Source of the DNA: Paenibacillus_V sp046244365
GTDB taxonomy: Bacteria > Bacillota > Bacilli > Paenibacillales > NBRC-103111
Length of the DNA: 64,000 nt
Assembly (NCBI RefSeq): GCF_046244365.1
Contig: NZ_CP176395.1
Span: forward strand, 4,836,001-4,900,000
Direction of reading: 5' to 3'
This document shows positions 1 to 8,653 of the stretch, in pieces. The position numbers were made by a program, and so were the translations under genes. Below the pieces are notes generated by a model. That model searched no databases and was not told where the DNA came from. It saw only the letters and a list, made by a program, of their open reading frames with translations. Within the stretch, counting starts at the first letter, position 1; each line of letters begins with the position of its first letter.

Positions 1-360
1 CGTTTGTTGGAGATGCCGCTCCATTTTCTCTTCCGCTTCCTTCATTACGGCTTGAATCGTACATTCGTCGCCGTGGACAAAATCACATTCGAATAAGGAG
101 GCGGAACCCTCAATGGCGTGGATAATATCCAAAAACGTAATCTCGTCTTTTTTGCGGGAGAGGCGATAGCCTCCATTCGCGCCGGAAACCGATTCGATCA
201 TCCCTGCTTTTACGAGCCTCGTTAATATTTTGGAAAGATAAGTGGGTGAAACGCCCTGCGATTCCGCCAATTGTTGAACGCCTACCGGCTTAACCGGAGA
301 AGCGTCGACGAGCAGGAGCATGGTATGCAGAGCATAATTCGTCGCTTTTGTAAATTTCAT
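1..360 (-). CDS. Rrf2-family transcriptional regulator (3' end off the window)
   Basis: The minus strand reads MKFTKATNYALHTMLLLV from an ATG at 360 and stays open to base 1, so at least 120 residues are present and the C-terminus lies outside the window. The N-terminal winged helix (GVSPTYLSKILTRLVKAG, about residues 37-54, then the wing SGANGGYRLS) is typical of Rrf2 proteins such as NsrR, IscR and CymR. A C and an H appear near residues 92-96 (FECDFVHGDEC), where iron-sulfur Rrf2 proteins place their cluster cysteines. The cluster cannot be confirmed because the protein is cut. It acts as a cytoplasmic DNA-binding repressor; its target is unknown. It is transcribed away from the MFS gene to its right. 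Confidence 0.85.
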   Translation of the reverse strand, partial: MKFTKATNYALHTMLLLVDASPVKPVGVQQLAESQGVSPTYLSKILTRLVKAGMIESVSGANGGYRLSRKKDEITFLDIIHAIEGSASLFECDFVHGDECTIQAVMKEAEEKMERHLQQT

Positions 361-550
361 GATAGCACCCCGATCACAGACTTGTTGTGTCTATAATATC
401 TTCACGTTCGCTAACATGTCAAGTTTCGGTTACAAGCGGGAAGACAGTGTTATCAAGCTGAAGCCTGCGGCGAGGGGTGCAAAATGTTTGGCGCGGTCAC
501 CGTAACGTACCTTTACAAATCGGTTCACCGTTTGCTTGCCATCGTGCGGT
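361..550. other. Intergenic region upstream of the Rrf2 gene
   Basis: This short gap lies between the start of the Rrf2 gene and the end of the convergently placed MFS gene. It should carry the Rrf2 promoter. An AT-rich stretch (TTGTGTCTATAATATCTTC) at about 383-401 contains TATAAT-like sequence. I see no clear hairpin terminator for the MFS gene. Confidence 0.4.
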
Positions 551-1702
551 TCACCGTTTAGGAAATTTTAATTTTATAACGATCGATAAGAAAGCAAGCG
601 TCGCAAACAGAATTCCGCACCAGACCAGTTGATGCATGCCCAAGCGAGATATAAACCAGCCTCCGATAGAAGCCCCAATAGTAATCCCTAGATTGGAAAA
701 AGAAACAAACAAACTGTTGCCGAATTCGGGAGCTTCTTTCGCCTCGGTCATTAACCATGTTTGACTGACTATGAGTCCTCCGGCATGCACAACCCCCCAT
801 AGGATTACAAGAACAACCATCGGAATAAAAGAAGCACCCAGATAGGAAGCGAATAAGTAAACGGCTGCATAGAGCAGAGGAAACAAGAGGACGGTCTTGG
901 TCATGCTTTTATGCAAAAAGCTTCCGAAAAGAAAATTTCCAACAATCATCATAATGCCAAAAGCCATCAACATGATACTGATCCATGACCCGTTCATTTG
1001 TGTCACTTGTCCAAGATATTCAGTGAAGTAGCTATACACAGAGAACATGGCTGCAAAGATAAAAATGACCGTCGCGATCGTTAACCACAACTGAGGTTTG
1101 CGCAGGATGCCCAGCTGCTTGCCATAAGACATCTTCTCCTTAACAGGCATGGAAGGAAGCCAAGCCAGTATCCCTGCAAAGGCAATCATGCTGACGGCCG
1201 CTCCAAACAGGAACGCGGCTTCAAGCGAAATTTTTTCCGCGAGATAAGAAGTCAACGGCACGCCAAAAGCAAACCCGACCGTGATCCCGGCGAAAACTTT
1301 GGTGACCGCTTTGCCGCTTTTTTCAGGAGGAACAAGTTTGGCTGCAGTCACAAGGGCGACCGAGAAGAAGACGGGATGAAGAATGGCAGGTAAAATGCGG
1401 AAAACCAGCATCACTTCGAACTTGGTTGTATAGGCATACACCAGATTTGAAATCGCAAAAATAAGCACAGCGGATACTAAAATGACTTTACGATTAATGC
1501 CGGAGGCGAGCAATGTCAGGAATGGACCTGAAACGGCAACGACGAAAGAAAATATACTGACAAGCCATCCGGCTTGTGAAGTTGAAATATTGAATTTTTG
1601 AGTTACTTGGGGAAGCACGCCGATTATCCCCATTTCCGTGGTAATAATGCCGAATACGCCTAAAGCAAGGATAATAATAAGCAAACGATTACGCTTTTCC
1701 AT
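551..1702 (-). CDS. MFS transporter, DHA1 / AraJ-like
   Basis: This 383-residue protein has about twelve hydrophobic segments and is expected to be a proton-coupled inner-membrane exporter. Its first helix contains TTEMGIIGVLPQ, the signature of the AraJ/YdhP/NepI type of DHA1 permease (sugar or drug efflux). I chose the ATG at 1702. The upstream in-frame ATG at 1723 overlaps the sequence GGAGG, which is better read as the ribosome binding site for the ATG at 1702. The gene sits 79 bp downstream of an ArsR-type regulator on the same strand, and both have the motif ATTTATAGAT in front of them, so they are probably co-regulated. The substrate cannot be told from sequence. Confidence 0.85.
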   Translation of the reverse strand: MEKRNRLLIIILALGVFGIITTEMGIIGVLPQVTQKFNISTSQAGWLVSIFSFVVAVSGPFLTLLASGINRKVILVSAVLIFAISNLVYAYTTKFEVMLVFRILPAILHPVFFSVALVTAAKLVPPEKSGKAVTKVFAGITVGFAFGVPLTSYLAEKISLEAAFLFGAAVSMIAFAGILAWLPSMPVKEKMSYGKQLGILRKPQLWLTIATVIFIFAAMFSVYSYFTEYLGQVTQMNGSWISIMLMAFGIMMIVGNFLFGSFLHKSMTKTVLLFPLLYAAVYLFASYLGASFIPMVVLVILWGVVHAGGLIVSQTWLMTEAKEAPEFGNSLFVSFSNLGITIGASIGGWFISRLGMHQLVWCGILFATLAFLSIVIKLKFPKR

Positions 1703-1728
1703 TTGAAATGCAGGCCTCCACACATATT

Positions 1729-1758
1729 CATATATACAGATTTATAGATATATTTTTA
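1729..1758. promoter_or_regulatory. Candidate ArsR operator upstream of the MFS gene
   Basis: An AT-rich imperfect dyad surrounds ATTTATAGAT, flanked by ATATA and TATAT. The same ATTTATAGAT core occurs just upstream of the ArsR-type gene (2109-2120). A sequence shared by regulator and transporter fits operator sites of the ArsR/SmtB type. Inferred. Confidence 0.45.
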
Positions 1759-1781
1759 CAAAAAAAAGATCTCCTCTCCGT

Positions 1782-2102
1782 CTAAAGTTCGGTTTGAATG
1801 TACTCGGAAAATGCCAATAGGGTCGCTTCGTTCCGACGATAGTACGTCCACTTCCCTATGCGCTCGGATTCCAATAAACCAGCTTTCTGCATCGTTAACA
1901 AATAGCTCGAAATAACGGACTGCGCCAGCCCCGCTTTGGCTTGAATATCTCCTACGCATACACCGATTCCAAAATGAAGGCCTTGCTGCAAATAAGGTTT
2001 CTCATCAAAGAATTGCTCAGGATTTTTTAACCAAAGCATAATTTGACAGCGGGTCTCGTTGGATAAAGCTTTATAAATCAAGATAGGTTCCATACCCCTC
2101 AT
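1782..2102 (-). CDS. ArsR-family transcriptional regulator
   Basis: This 106-residue protein has the ArsR/SmtB winged-helix fold. LIYKALSNETRCQIMLWL near the N-terminus is the classical opening helix. VGDIQAKAGLAQSVISSYLLTM (about residues 50-71) is the recognition helix, followed by the wing GKWTYYRRN. Cysteines occur at the helix 1-2 region (RCQIM) and in GIGVCVGD, but there is no clear CxC or CxxD metal box, so it may sense a ligand other than metal. It probably represses itself and the MFS gene downstream, which shares its upstream motif. The start could be either ATG (residue 1 or residue 4); neither has a well-spaced Shine-Dalgarno. Confidence 0.85.
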   Translation of the reverse strand: MRGMEPILIYKALSNETRCQIMLWLKNPEQFFDEKPYLQQGLHFGIGVCVGDIQAKAGLAQSVISSYLLTMQKAGLLESERIGKWTYYRRNEATLLAFSEYIQTEL

Positions 2103-2133
2103 TATATCTACATTTATAGATTTGTAAATACAA
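2103..2133. promoter_or_regulatory. Candidate ArsR operator/promoter of the ArsR gene
   Basis: TACATTTATAGATTTGTA is an imperfect inverted repeat (TACA...TGTA arms) directly in front of the regulator start codon. It contains the ATTTATAGAT core also found before the MFS gene. This suggests autoregulation. Inferred from position and repetition. Confidence 0.45.
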
Positions 2134-2150
2134 AGATATTCAATCTTCCA

Positions 2151-3101
2151 TTAATCATATTTGGACATCATTTCCGCGAACAACCGTTTCATATGACCGA
2201 TCAGTTCCGGAGGATGCTTCACCGTCGCCTCATTGCCCAATCCGACGAAAAATCTGGCATAAAAAGCGAGGTCGCTCTGAGGAATCGGACCTTCCAGCCA
2301 CCCGGTGCCGTCCTCGCGGGAATGCAAATAGGACTGCAGCCATAATACAGCCTCGCACATTTGGACGCCTCTTGGGCTTAGTTCCGCATAAAGCCCGGCC
2401 GTGTCCTTATCCGTTTGGATAAACGACTCTTTATTTCCAAGATGGACATGCCGCAGATCCATAGGTTCCGTACCGCCCGCATCGTATGCCGCCGAATGAA
2501 TGCGATCGCAACGAAAGATGCGAATCCCTTTACGAAGAAAGCAATAAGCCGGACAAAACCATAAGCCGTTATTGGCATAAATGCCGATCGGTTGTATGGT
2601 TCGGCTCGCCTCATTTCCCCGCGACTCGTAGTCGATGAGCAGCACCTTTTGATGAACGGCTGCTTCTAGTAGGATCGATAAATAAGGGGATTCCTGCTGC
2701 CTTGTCGGCGTCACGAAGTCCACCCGATTTTTCATCTGATCAATGCGATCGCGAACGTCCCCGGACATATGCAAATAAAATTTGTCCAATGCGGAAGCCG
2801 ATTCCGCTTCAAAGGGCAGAGAGGAGTAATGACGAAGGGCATACACCGCAAAAAACATGGCGACAGCCTCTTCTTCGGAAAATGCGATGGGCGGCAAAAT
2901 TCTTTCCTTCAGCACCTGATAACCGCCGTGAGGACCAACCTCCGAATAGAGCGGAACCCCAAGCTCGCTTAATTCCTGCAGGTCCCTAAGCATCGTTCTG
3001 ACGGATACGCCGAACTCCTGGGCAAGCTCTTTCACCGTAAATTTCCGTTTTCGGTTGACCGTCATCATCAATTCCAACAAACGTTTCGATTTCGACATCA
3101 T
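2151..3101 (-). CDS. WYL-domain transcriptional regulator (YafY type)
   Basis: This 316-residue protein has an N-terminal helix-turn-helix (KRKFTVKELAQEFGVSVRT, about residues 18-36). A central WYL domain follows (about residues 140-215; LLIDYESRGNE, IQPIGIYANNGLWFCPAYC) with a C-terminal WCX-like region. This is the standard YafY/DeoR-like WYL architecture; WYL domains bind small ligands or nucleic acid. The start is the ATG at 3101 or the next codon, with AGGAG seven bases upstream. It is divergent from an MFS transporter whose start is only about 95 bp away. That arrangement suggests the regulator controls the transporter from the shared intergenic region. Confidence 0.85.
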   Translation of the reverse strand: MMSKSKRLLELMMTVNRKRKFTVKELAQEFGVSVRTMLRDLQELSELGVPLYSEVGPHGGYQVLKERILPPIAFSEEEAVAMFFAVYALRHYSSLPFEAESASALDKFYLHMSGDVRDRIDQMKNRVDFVTPTRQQESPYLSILLEAAVHQKVLLIDYESRGNEASRTIQPIGIYANNGLWFCPAYCFLRKGIRIFRCDRIHSAAYDAGGTEPMDLRHVHLGNKESFIQTDKDTAGLYAELSPRGVQMCEAVLWLQSYLHSREDGTGWLEGPIPQSDLAFYARFFVGLGNEATVKHPPELIGHMKRLFAEMMSKYD

Positions 3102-3196
3102 CTGGCTCTCCTATTTTTATTTCATGACAAGTATTGTCACTATTATCCGCTACAATGAGGTTCAAGATCAAATAAAAGAAGAAAATGGTGAAGCAA

Positions 3197-4387
3197 ATGA
3201 ACAAAATGATCATGTTATTTTTTCTTGTCATGTTCGTGATCGGCACAGATACGTTTCTGATTTCTCCGCTGATTCCGACACTGCAAAGCTTGTTCGATGT
3301 GCCTACCGAAACGGCAGGTTGGATGATGGGCGCCTACACCTTGGGTTCGGCGGTATTTGCGCTGATCGCCGGCCCTTTATCCGACGGATGGGATCGAAAA
3401 AAAGTGCTGCTGACCGGCCTTACTTGCTTTGCAGTGTCAACCGGCTTATGCGGCTTCGCCGTCAACTTTTGGACCATGTGCTTGTTCCGTTTTTTGGCGG
3501 GAGTCAGCGCGGCGTTTACGGCACCCCAAGTATGGGCAGCCATTCCTACCCTGTTTCCTCCGGCCAAAATCAGCAAAGTGCTGGGCGTCGCCTATGCAGG
3601 ACTCGCGGTTTCGCAAGCGCTGGGCGTGCCGATCGGAAGCCTTTTGGCAGCAGATAACTGGTCTCTCCCCTTCTGGACCATCGGCCTGTTCTCCCTGCTG
3701 CTAGCGGTTGCAGTCTATTTCTTCGTGCCCGGCATGAGGCCGCATCAACAGCAAGGAGCTAAGCCGTCTATCGTTAGAAGATACGTTCCCCTGCTGACTA
3801 GCGGCAGAGCGAGAGGCATCTTTCTCGCTTACTTTTTTGTCCATCTAGGGAGCAGTGCGGCCTTCGCTTTCCTAGGAAAATGGATGACGGACCGCTTTGC
3901 CCTTACTATCGAGGAGGCCGGGTATGTAATCATTTTTTTGGGGCTCGGCAATTTGGTCGGCAGCTTGTGCAGTCCTTATGTGATTCAAGCATTAAATCCG
4001 TTTCGGACTTTGGCGGCCGGGATGCTCCTCGTTATTGCGGCTTACATTGCATTGCCTCATGTATCATCGGTTTCTATAGTCAAAGGTACTACCTTTATCA
4101 TTTTCGCTATCCTCGGCATTCTGTTTCCGCTTATGGTAGGGCTGCTGAACGGTTTAAATCCGACCATCCGCGGCACCATTTCAAGTCTGGCCACATCAAC
4201 CATGAATGCGGCGACAACATTCGGAGCATGGACGGCCGGCATGCTTTATGCGGCGTTTAACGGATATTCGGCCGTAGGTATTTTTACGGGGGTCTGCCTG
4301 GCATGCTCGCTGTTCGTATTTATCTCGAGTGGGGTTGTGTCGACGCAAGCGAAAAAGGCAGAAGCAAAAAGCGATCCTGTCGCTTAA
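3197..4387 (+). CDS. MFS transporter, DHA1 family
   Basis: This is a 396-residue permease with twelve predicted transmembrane helices. Motif A of the MFS is visible as GPLSDGWDRKKVL in the loop between helices 2 and 3. The first helix reads MFVIGTDTFLISPLIPTL, typical of DHA1 drug or metabolite efflux pumps. I prefer the ATG at 3197, which has GGTG at good spacing. An in-frame ATG at 3185 is possible but poorly preceded. It is divergent from the WYL regulator and likely under its control. Its C-terminus is short, charged and cytoplasmic. The substrate is unknown. Confidence 0.85.
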   Translation: MNKMIMLFFLVMFVIGTDTFLISPLIPTLQSLFDVPTETAGWMMGAYTLGSAVFALIAGPLSDGWDRKKVLLTGLTCFAVSTGLCGFAVNFWTMCLFRFLAGVSAAFTAPQVWAAIPTLFPPAKISKVLGVAYAGLAVSQALGVPIGSLLAADNWSLPFWTIGLFSLLLAVAVYFFVPGMRPHQQQGAKPSIVRRYVPLLTSGRARGIFLAYFFVHLGSSAAFAFLGKWMTDRFALTIEEAGYVIIFLGLGNLVGSLCSPYVIQALNPFRTLAAGMLLVIAAYIALPHVSSVSIVKGTTFIIFAILGILFPLMVGLLNGLNPTIRGTISSLATSTMNAATTFGAWTAGMLYAAFNGYSAVGIFTGVCLACSLFVFISSGVVSTQAKKAEAKSDPVA

Positions 4388-4435
4388 TGGAGACCTGATA
4401 CATTGCGAATCTCGGTCTCCCAATCAAATCGGAAC

Positions 4436-4456
4436 AAGGGCCTTCAATAGGCCCTT
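4436..4456 (+). terminator. Likely terminator of the MFS gene
   Basis: AAGGGCC and GGCCCTT form a seven-bp GC-rich stem with a seven-base loop, followed by a pyrimidine-rich tract (CTCCTTGTG). The T-run is weak. It lies between two convergent genes. Confidence 0.45.
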
Positions 4457-4538
4457 CTCCTTGTGTGCGATGAACAACCGCAGCTTCTTTATTTTCATTC
4501 GCTTACTATTCGCGCTGCCATGATTGCTCTGAATAAGG

Positions 4539-5183
4539 TTATTGCATGCTTTGATCATCCGTCCCCGGCGATCCTTTTCTAACCATATACAGCCATTTTT
4601 TCTTGCCGAATATTTTAGCGGTTATATAGCTGTTAAATTCCTTGTCTACAATAAATCCTTGTCGTTTATAAAGCTCGAAAGCTCTTGAATTATCCTTTGC
4701 AACATATAAAGTCAAGATATGATTACCCGGCAACGTTTTGGCAAGCTTATCTCCATATTCAAGCAACAGGCTTCCGACACCCATTCCTCTAGCATCGGCG
4801 GATACGGCTATATGTTCAATATAGCATTCATTTCCAGTTACATGTTTCTTAAGCATTTCCATTCCAAATAGTAGCTTTAGTGTTACGGATAAGCCATACT
4901 TTTTGACTAGTCGATATAGACGGTTCGTCCTCTTGATTCGTTTTTGATTTTTCCATTTTAGCAGCATTATGCCGATGCATCTTTGATTGAACTCGTCAAC
5001 CATATAGCCCTCAAACGGCTCGTTTTGAACAAGATCCGAATCGATAAGAAAGTCGATCAGTTTTTCTCTGGGTAAAGGGGCTAATGCACTGAACTTATCT
5101 TCGAATGAGCCGGCAAGTATAGTTGCTACCTCTCTTAAGTCTTGACAGTGAAACGGCCTCAAAACAATTTGCCCTTCACTCAC
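4539..5183 (-). CDS. GNAT-family N-acetyltransferase
   Basis: This 214-residue protein has the acetyl-CoA binding motif A visible as HIAVSADARGMGVGSLLLEYG (about residues 122-142, containing R-G-M-G-V-G). A later motif B reads ALELYKRQGF-like (AFELYKRQGFIVD), both diagnostic of GNAT enzymes. The start is a GTG at 5183 with GAGGAGG in front. It follows the DUF418-type membrane gene by 28 bp on the same strand and is probably the last gene of the TetR operon. The acetyl acceptor cannot be predicted. Confidence 0.85.
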   Translation of the reverse strand: MSEGQIVLRPFHCQDLREVATILAGSFEDKFSALAPLPREKLIDFLIDSDLVQNEPFEGYMVDEFNQRCIGIMLLKWKNQKRIKRTNRLYRLVKKYGLSVTLKLLFGMEMLKKHVTGNECYIEHIAVSADARGMGVGSLLLEYGDKLAKTLPGNHILTLYVAKDNSRAFELYKRQGFIVDKEFNSYITAKIFGKKKWLYMVRKGSPGTDDQSMQ

Positions 5184-5211
5184 TTTATAACCTCCTCCCC
5201 TCCTGTATGCC

Positions 5212-6291
5212 TCAGCAAAATTTTCTCATGAGGAGCTCGACCGGACCTCTGTTCATCCATTTTCTCCACAACCACGAAAAAAGGATGGCGATTAGAAAAT
5301 AGCCGATACCATAAACGACGGCAAAAGAGAGTTTACCATTTTCCAAATAGCCCACCGCAGCAAGAAAACCCAATCCGATGAAGACATGTCCGATATAATG
5401 GGATAACGACAGCTGTCCGGTATTGATGATTGCCTGAGTCAGTAAGGAATCGCTAAATTTGTCAACAACAAAAAGACTGATCGCTATAATGGCCAAAGCC
5501 GAGCAAGTTGCGGAGAGCACATAAAGCATGGTCGGCGGCATCGGCTTCGTTGTAAAAAAATAGTTAGCGGCTTCGTCGTCCAATACGGAAGAGGACCATT
5601 TGATCAAGCCATAGGAGATCGCCTCGAGAACAACCGTCCCCGATATCGAATAGTACAGTACCTTCGTTCGATTTTCCCGACTCAGCCAACGTTTTCTGCC
5701 CATCCACATGCCGATCAGGAAAAAGCACACCCATGGAAAGATCGGATGGAATCCGTTTAAGAACAGATTACGGCCAAATCCATCGATCGTCCAAAAGCCC
5801 GAATACTCGTGAAAGCTCGGGTCCCACCCCTTGCTATAGTCGAACACGATTAACAACAACTGCGATGCTGCTAGGATAACGGAGAACAGCCCAAGTATTT
5901 TGTTGTCGGATACGGTGATCAAAGCAGAGGCTACAAGCATGAACACCGCGTAATAATGCAAAATATCGGCACTCCAGCCCGTTAAAAGCAAAACCATGCC
6001 TGCTGCAAACAGGAAAGCCGCTCTCCGGTACAAGCTGTTCCGAGTTTGACGAATGAGCTCCCTGTTCCTCGAGCTTCCTGCTTTCGCAGTCATCAACGAC
6101 ACTCCGACGCCCGCCAGCACGACGAATAAAGCGGAGGCTCTCCCCTCAAACAAACCCGCAATTGCTTTTAACCATGCTGCTCCGCCGTTCTCAGCTTGCA
6201 TCGCAAGCTTATAGTTTACGATGATCATGCCAAAGATCGCACAAGCTCTCGCAAAATCGAGGGCAGTTATACGCTGCGTCGATTGACTCAT
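5212..6291 (-). CDS. YeiB/DUF418-like multi-pass membrane protein
   Basis: This 359-residue protein has about ten hydrophobic segments. The N-terminus (RITALDFARACAIFGMIIVN) matches the opening of the heparan-alpha-glucosaminide N-acetyltransferase/YeiB group. The C-terminus (SLSHYIGHVFIGLG, then LWRKWMNRGPVELLMRKF) matches the DUF418 tail, where a conserved W...F/M..GP[LV]E.L.R motif is usual. Known members are poorly characterised membrane proteins. Its ATG overlaps the stop codon of the preceding TetR gene by four bases (ATGA), implying translational coupling. The TetR protein therefore probably regulates it. Confidence 0.75.
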   Translation of the reverse strand: MSQSTQRITALDFARACAIFGMIIVNYKLAMQAENGGAAWLKAIAGLFEGRASALFVVLAGVGVSLMTAKAGSSRNRELIRQTRNSLYRRAAFLFAAGMVLLLTGWSADILHYYAVFMLVASALITVSDNKILGLFSVILAASQLLLIVFDYSKGWDPSFHEYSGFWTIDGFGRNLFLNGFHPIFPWVCFFLIGMWMGRKRWLSRENRTKVLYYSISGTVVLEAISYGLIKWSSSVLDDEAANYFFTTKPMPPTMLYVLSATCSALAIIAISLFVVDKFSDSLLTQAIINTGQLSLSHYIGHVFIGLGFLAAVGYLENGKLSFAVVYGIGYFLIAILFSWLWRKWMNRGPVELLMRKFC

Positions 6292-6878
6292 TTTGCGGAA
6301 TCCCCTTTCAGTAGGGATTTGACCGTTTTAGTCCATATATCCTCATAGTCGTATTCAAACCCGTAGCTCATAAAATTATCCATGCTATCCATAATCATAG
6401 TAAGCATTTGCGCTTTGATAAGCGTATCCTTTTCCTCAATTGCCCCAATCGAGGCTCCGTAACGCAGCAGTTCATCAAATCCGGCTGTAAATCCGCTTAA
6501 GATTTCAAGCAATTTCTGGGAATACTTGGGGTTCCGATAGCCGAGCGCTTGATACTGATTCATGATGCGGGAATAAGCGTCGTCTTCTTTCTGCTTTCCA
6601 ATCATGCTCAAGCCATCCGAAATAAGCTTCCCTTCGAAATGATCTTTCGTGTAATCCTTGGGATCGAAAAAATTGGAAAACGCTATGCTTTTGCAGATCT
6701 CGTCGAACAGCACATCAATAATCGCTTCTTTCGACAAAAAGTGGTAATATAACGCAGGCTTTGATATCCCCACCTCTTTCGCTATCATCACCATGCTCGT
6801 TTTCTCAAAGCCGTGTTCCGCAAATAATCGGTACCCCGTTTCCAAAATAACGCTATACGTCGAAGCCGTATTCATCAT
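6288..6878 (-). CDS. TetR-family transcriptional regulator
   Basis: This 196-residue protein has the TetR N-terminal domain: GYRLFAEHGFEKTSM, then IAKEVGISKPALYYHF as the helix-turn-helix (about residues 30-47). The C-terminal ligand domain is not recognisable beyond the fold class. AGGGGG lies six to seven bases before the paired ATGs. It heads a minus-strand operon with the DUF418 protein (four-base overlap) and a GNAT enzyme. A near-perfect inverted repeat 15 bp upstream of the start is its likely operator, so autorepression of the whole operon is expected. Confidence 0.9.
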   Translation of the reverse strand: MMNTASTYSVILETGYRLFAEHGFEKTSMVMIAKEVGISKPALYYHFLSKEAIIDVLFDEICKSIAFSNFFDPKDYTKDHFEGKLISDGLSMIGKQKEDDAYSRIMNQYQALGYRNPKYSQKLLEILSGFTAGFDELLRYGASIGAIEEKDTLIKAQMLTMIMDSMDNFMSYGFEYDYEDIWTKTVKSLLKGDSAK

Positions 6879-6892
6879 TTCTAGCCCCCTAA

Positions 6893-6918
6893 ATTTACTT
6901 ACCGGTCGGTAAGTAAAT
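6893..6918. promoter_or_regulatory. TetR operator palindrome
   Basis: Two perfect 12-bp arms (ATTTACTTACCG and CGGTAAGTAAAT) flank a 2-bp spacer, 15 bp in front of the TetR start codon. The ACCG..CGGT centre with TTACTTA flanks is a common TetR-family operator form. The site would control the TetR-DUF418-GNAT operon. Confidence 0.85.
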
Positions 6919-6967
6919 AGTAAATGATTTTGCTCTTTTTTGCAATGCGTTCAACATCGACATAATA

Positions 6968-7028
6968 AAAACGCCCCTAGAATTTCATTGGATATAAGTT
7001 TCTCTCCAATTTATATTCTAGGGGCGCC
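6968..7028 (-). terminator. Rho-independent terminator of the DHA2 exporter
   Basis: The 12-bp arms CGCCCCTAGAAT and ATTCTAGGGGCG pair, with an inner ATTGGA/TCCAAT helix. On the minus strand the structure is followed by TTTTTATT. It directly follows the stop codon of the exporter gene. Confidence 0.85.
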
Positions 7029-7050
7029 TCATACATTTTCTATGCGATTG

Positions 7051-8580
7051 TTAATGGGAAGCCGAATATTCCTCCAGCTCGGCTGCCGGGTCTAATTTTT
7101 CTTTGCTCATAGCCAGTGCTGCAAGCAGAGCGATGACAGACGGGATAATCGCCCAAGCAAAGGTATGAACGATAGACGAGGAGAGCGCCTCTGTAATCTT
7201 ATCAAGAACTTGAGCGGGAATTTTATCCCGCGTTTCTGGCGTCAAAATTTTACGCGGATCGCTTAAATCGACGCCTTCCGGCCCTTGACCGCCGCTGCCG
7301 AATACGGAAGCCAATTTATTCATAAACGTATGACTCTGAATAATCCCGAACACCGTAATTCCAAGCGCCATCCCAAGCGACCGCATAAAGTTAAGCGTCG
7401 AGCTTGCTGAGCCCCGTTGTCTGGCCGTGAAGCCATGAATCGCTGCATTGCTCAGAACGGAGAACGATGCGCCAATGCCGAGACCGACAAGTATCATGAA
7501 GATCGTGACCATGAAGCGCGATGAATCGGTCGTTAACGTGGTAAGCAGAGCAATGCCGACAACAAGCAGCGCTAATGTCGGAATCATGATCGAGCGATAT
7601 TTGAACTTTGCGAGCAAAGAACCGCCGCCCGCCGCGGTAACGACGGATCCGACCATCATCGGAAGCAGAACAAGTCCCGAATTCGTTGCCGAGCCGCCAA
7701 GAACGCCTTGGATGAAGATCGGGATGTAGATAGAGGCAGTAATAAAAGCAGCGCCGCTAAATAAAGCCATTACATTGCTTGTTGCGTAGAGACGGTTCTT
7801 AAACATACCGAAGGTAATAATCGGTTCTTCCGCACGGCGCTCGATGAAAACAAAACAAATGACTAGCACCGCAAAAGCTGCGAACAATCCGAGAATCGTG
7901 CTGGAATCCCAAGCGTATTGCTTGCCGCCGAGCTCAAGCGCGAACATCAGGCAAACGATTGAAGCGACTAACGTAAATGCGCCAAGATAATCGATTTTTT
8001 GCTTGGAATGCTCGACCGACTCTTTGTAAAAGAAAGCAATCATAATGAATGAAATGAACCCTAGCGGTAAGTTGATGTAGAAAATCCATGACCAATTGAT
8101 ATAGTCCGTAATATAAGCCCCGAGAAGCGGTCCAAAAATACTGGAGAGACCGAATACGGCGCCGAACAAACCGCCCATCTTGCCGCGCTTGTCCGCAGGA
8201 ACCACATCGAACATGATCGTGAATGCGATTGGCATCAAAGCGCCGCCGCCGATCCCTTGAATAGCGCGATAAATGCTCAGCTCGATGATCGAGTCTGCCG
8301 TACCGCATAAAGCGGAGCCTCCCATGAACACGATAATACCGAAGATAAAGAACCGCTTGCGGCCATACATATCCGATAATTTACCGAAAATCGGCATACC
8401 CGCCATCTCCGCCACCAAATAAGCGGAGGTCACCCACATTAATTTGTCAAAGCCGCCGAGCTCCCCTACAATTGTACCGATTGCTGTCGCTACGATGGTG
8501 TTATCCATCGACGCCATAAGTATAGCCAGCAGCAGACCGGCAACGATAACGCCCATATTTTTTCCCTTTGCCATTGCCAT
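7051..8580 (-). CDS. DHA2-family (EmrB/QacA-type) multidrug exporter, 14 TM
   Basis: This 509-residue protein has about fourteen hydrophobic helices. MFS motif A reads GKLSDMYGRKRFF and the DHA2 motif C region reads SSIFGPLLGAYI. DNTIVATAIGTIV in helix 1 is the usual DHA2 motif D1. Its length and helix count fit proton-driven drug exporters of the QacA/Bmr3 group. The start is the first of two nearby ATGs, with GGAGGG upstream. A MarR regulator is divergent about 315 bp away, with a palindrome in front of it, so substrate-induced derepression is likely. The intergenic space contains a uvrA-like remnant. Confidence 0.9.
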   Translation of the reverse strand: MAMAKGKNMGVIVAGLLLAILMASMDNTIVATAIGTIVGELGGFDKLMWVTSAYLVAEMAGMPIFGKLSDMYGRKRFFIFGIIVFMGGSALCGTADSIIELSIYRAIQGIGGGALMPIAFTIMFDVVPADKRGKMGGLFGAVFGLSSIFGPLLGAYITDYINWSWIFYINLPLGFISFIMIAFFYKESVEHSKQKIDYLGAFTLVASIVCLMFALELGGKQYAWDSSTILGLFAAFAVLVICFVFIERRAEEPIITFGMFKNRLYATSNVMALFSGAAFITASIYIPIFIQGVLGGSATNSGLVLLPMMVGSVVTAAGGGSLLAKFKYRSIMIPTLALLVVGIALLTTLTTDSSRFMVTIFMILVGLGIGASFSVLSNAAIHGFTARQRGSASSTLNFMRSLGMALGITVFGIIQSHTFMNKLASVFGSGGQGPEGVDLSDPRKILTPETRDKIPAQVLDKITEALSSSIVHTFAWAIIPSVIALLAALAMSKEKLDPAAELEEYSASH

Positions 8581-8653
8581 TGCCTCTTGTTCCCTCCGTA
8601 TGGTTTAATCCTACATGATCCGCCAAGATCTCAGTGTTTAGCGGCCATAGCAC

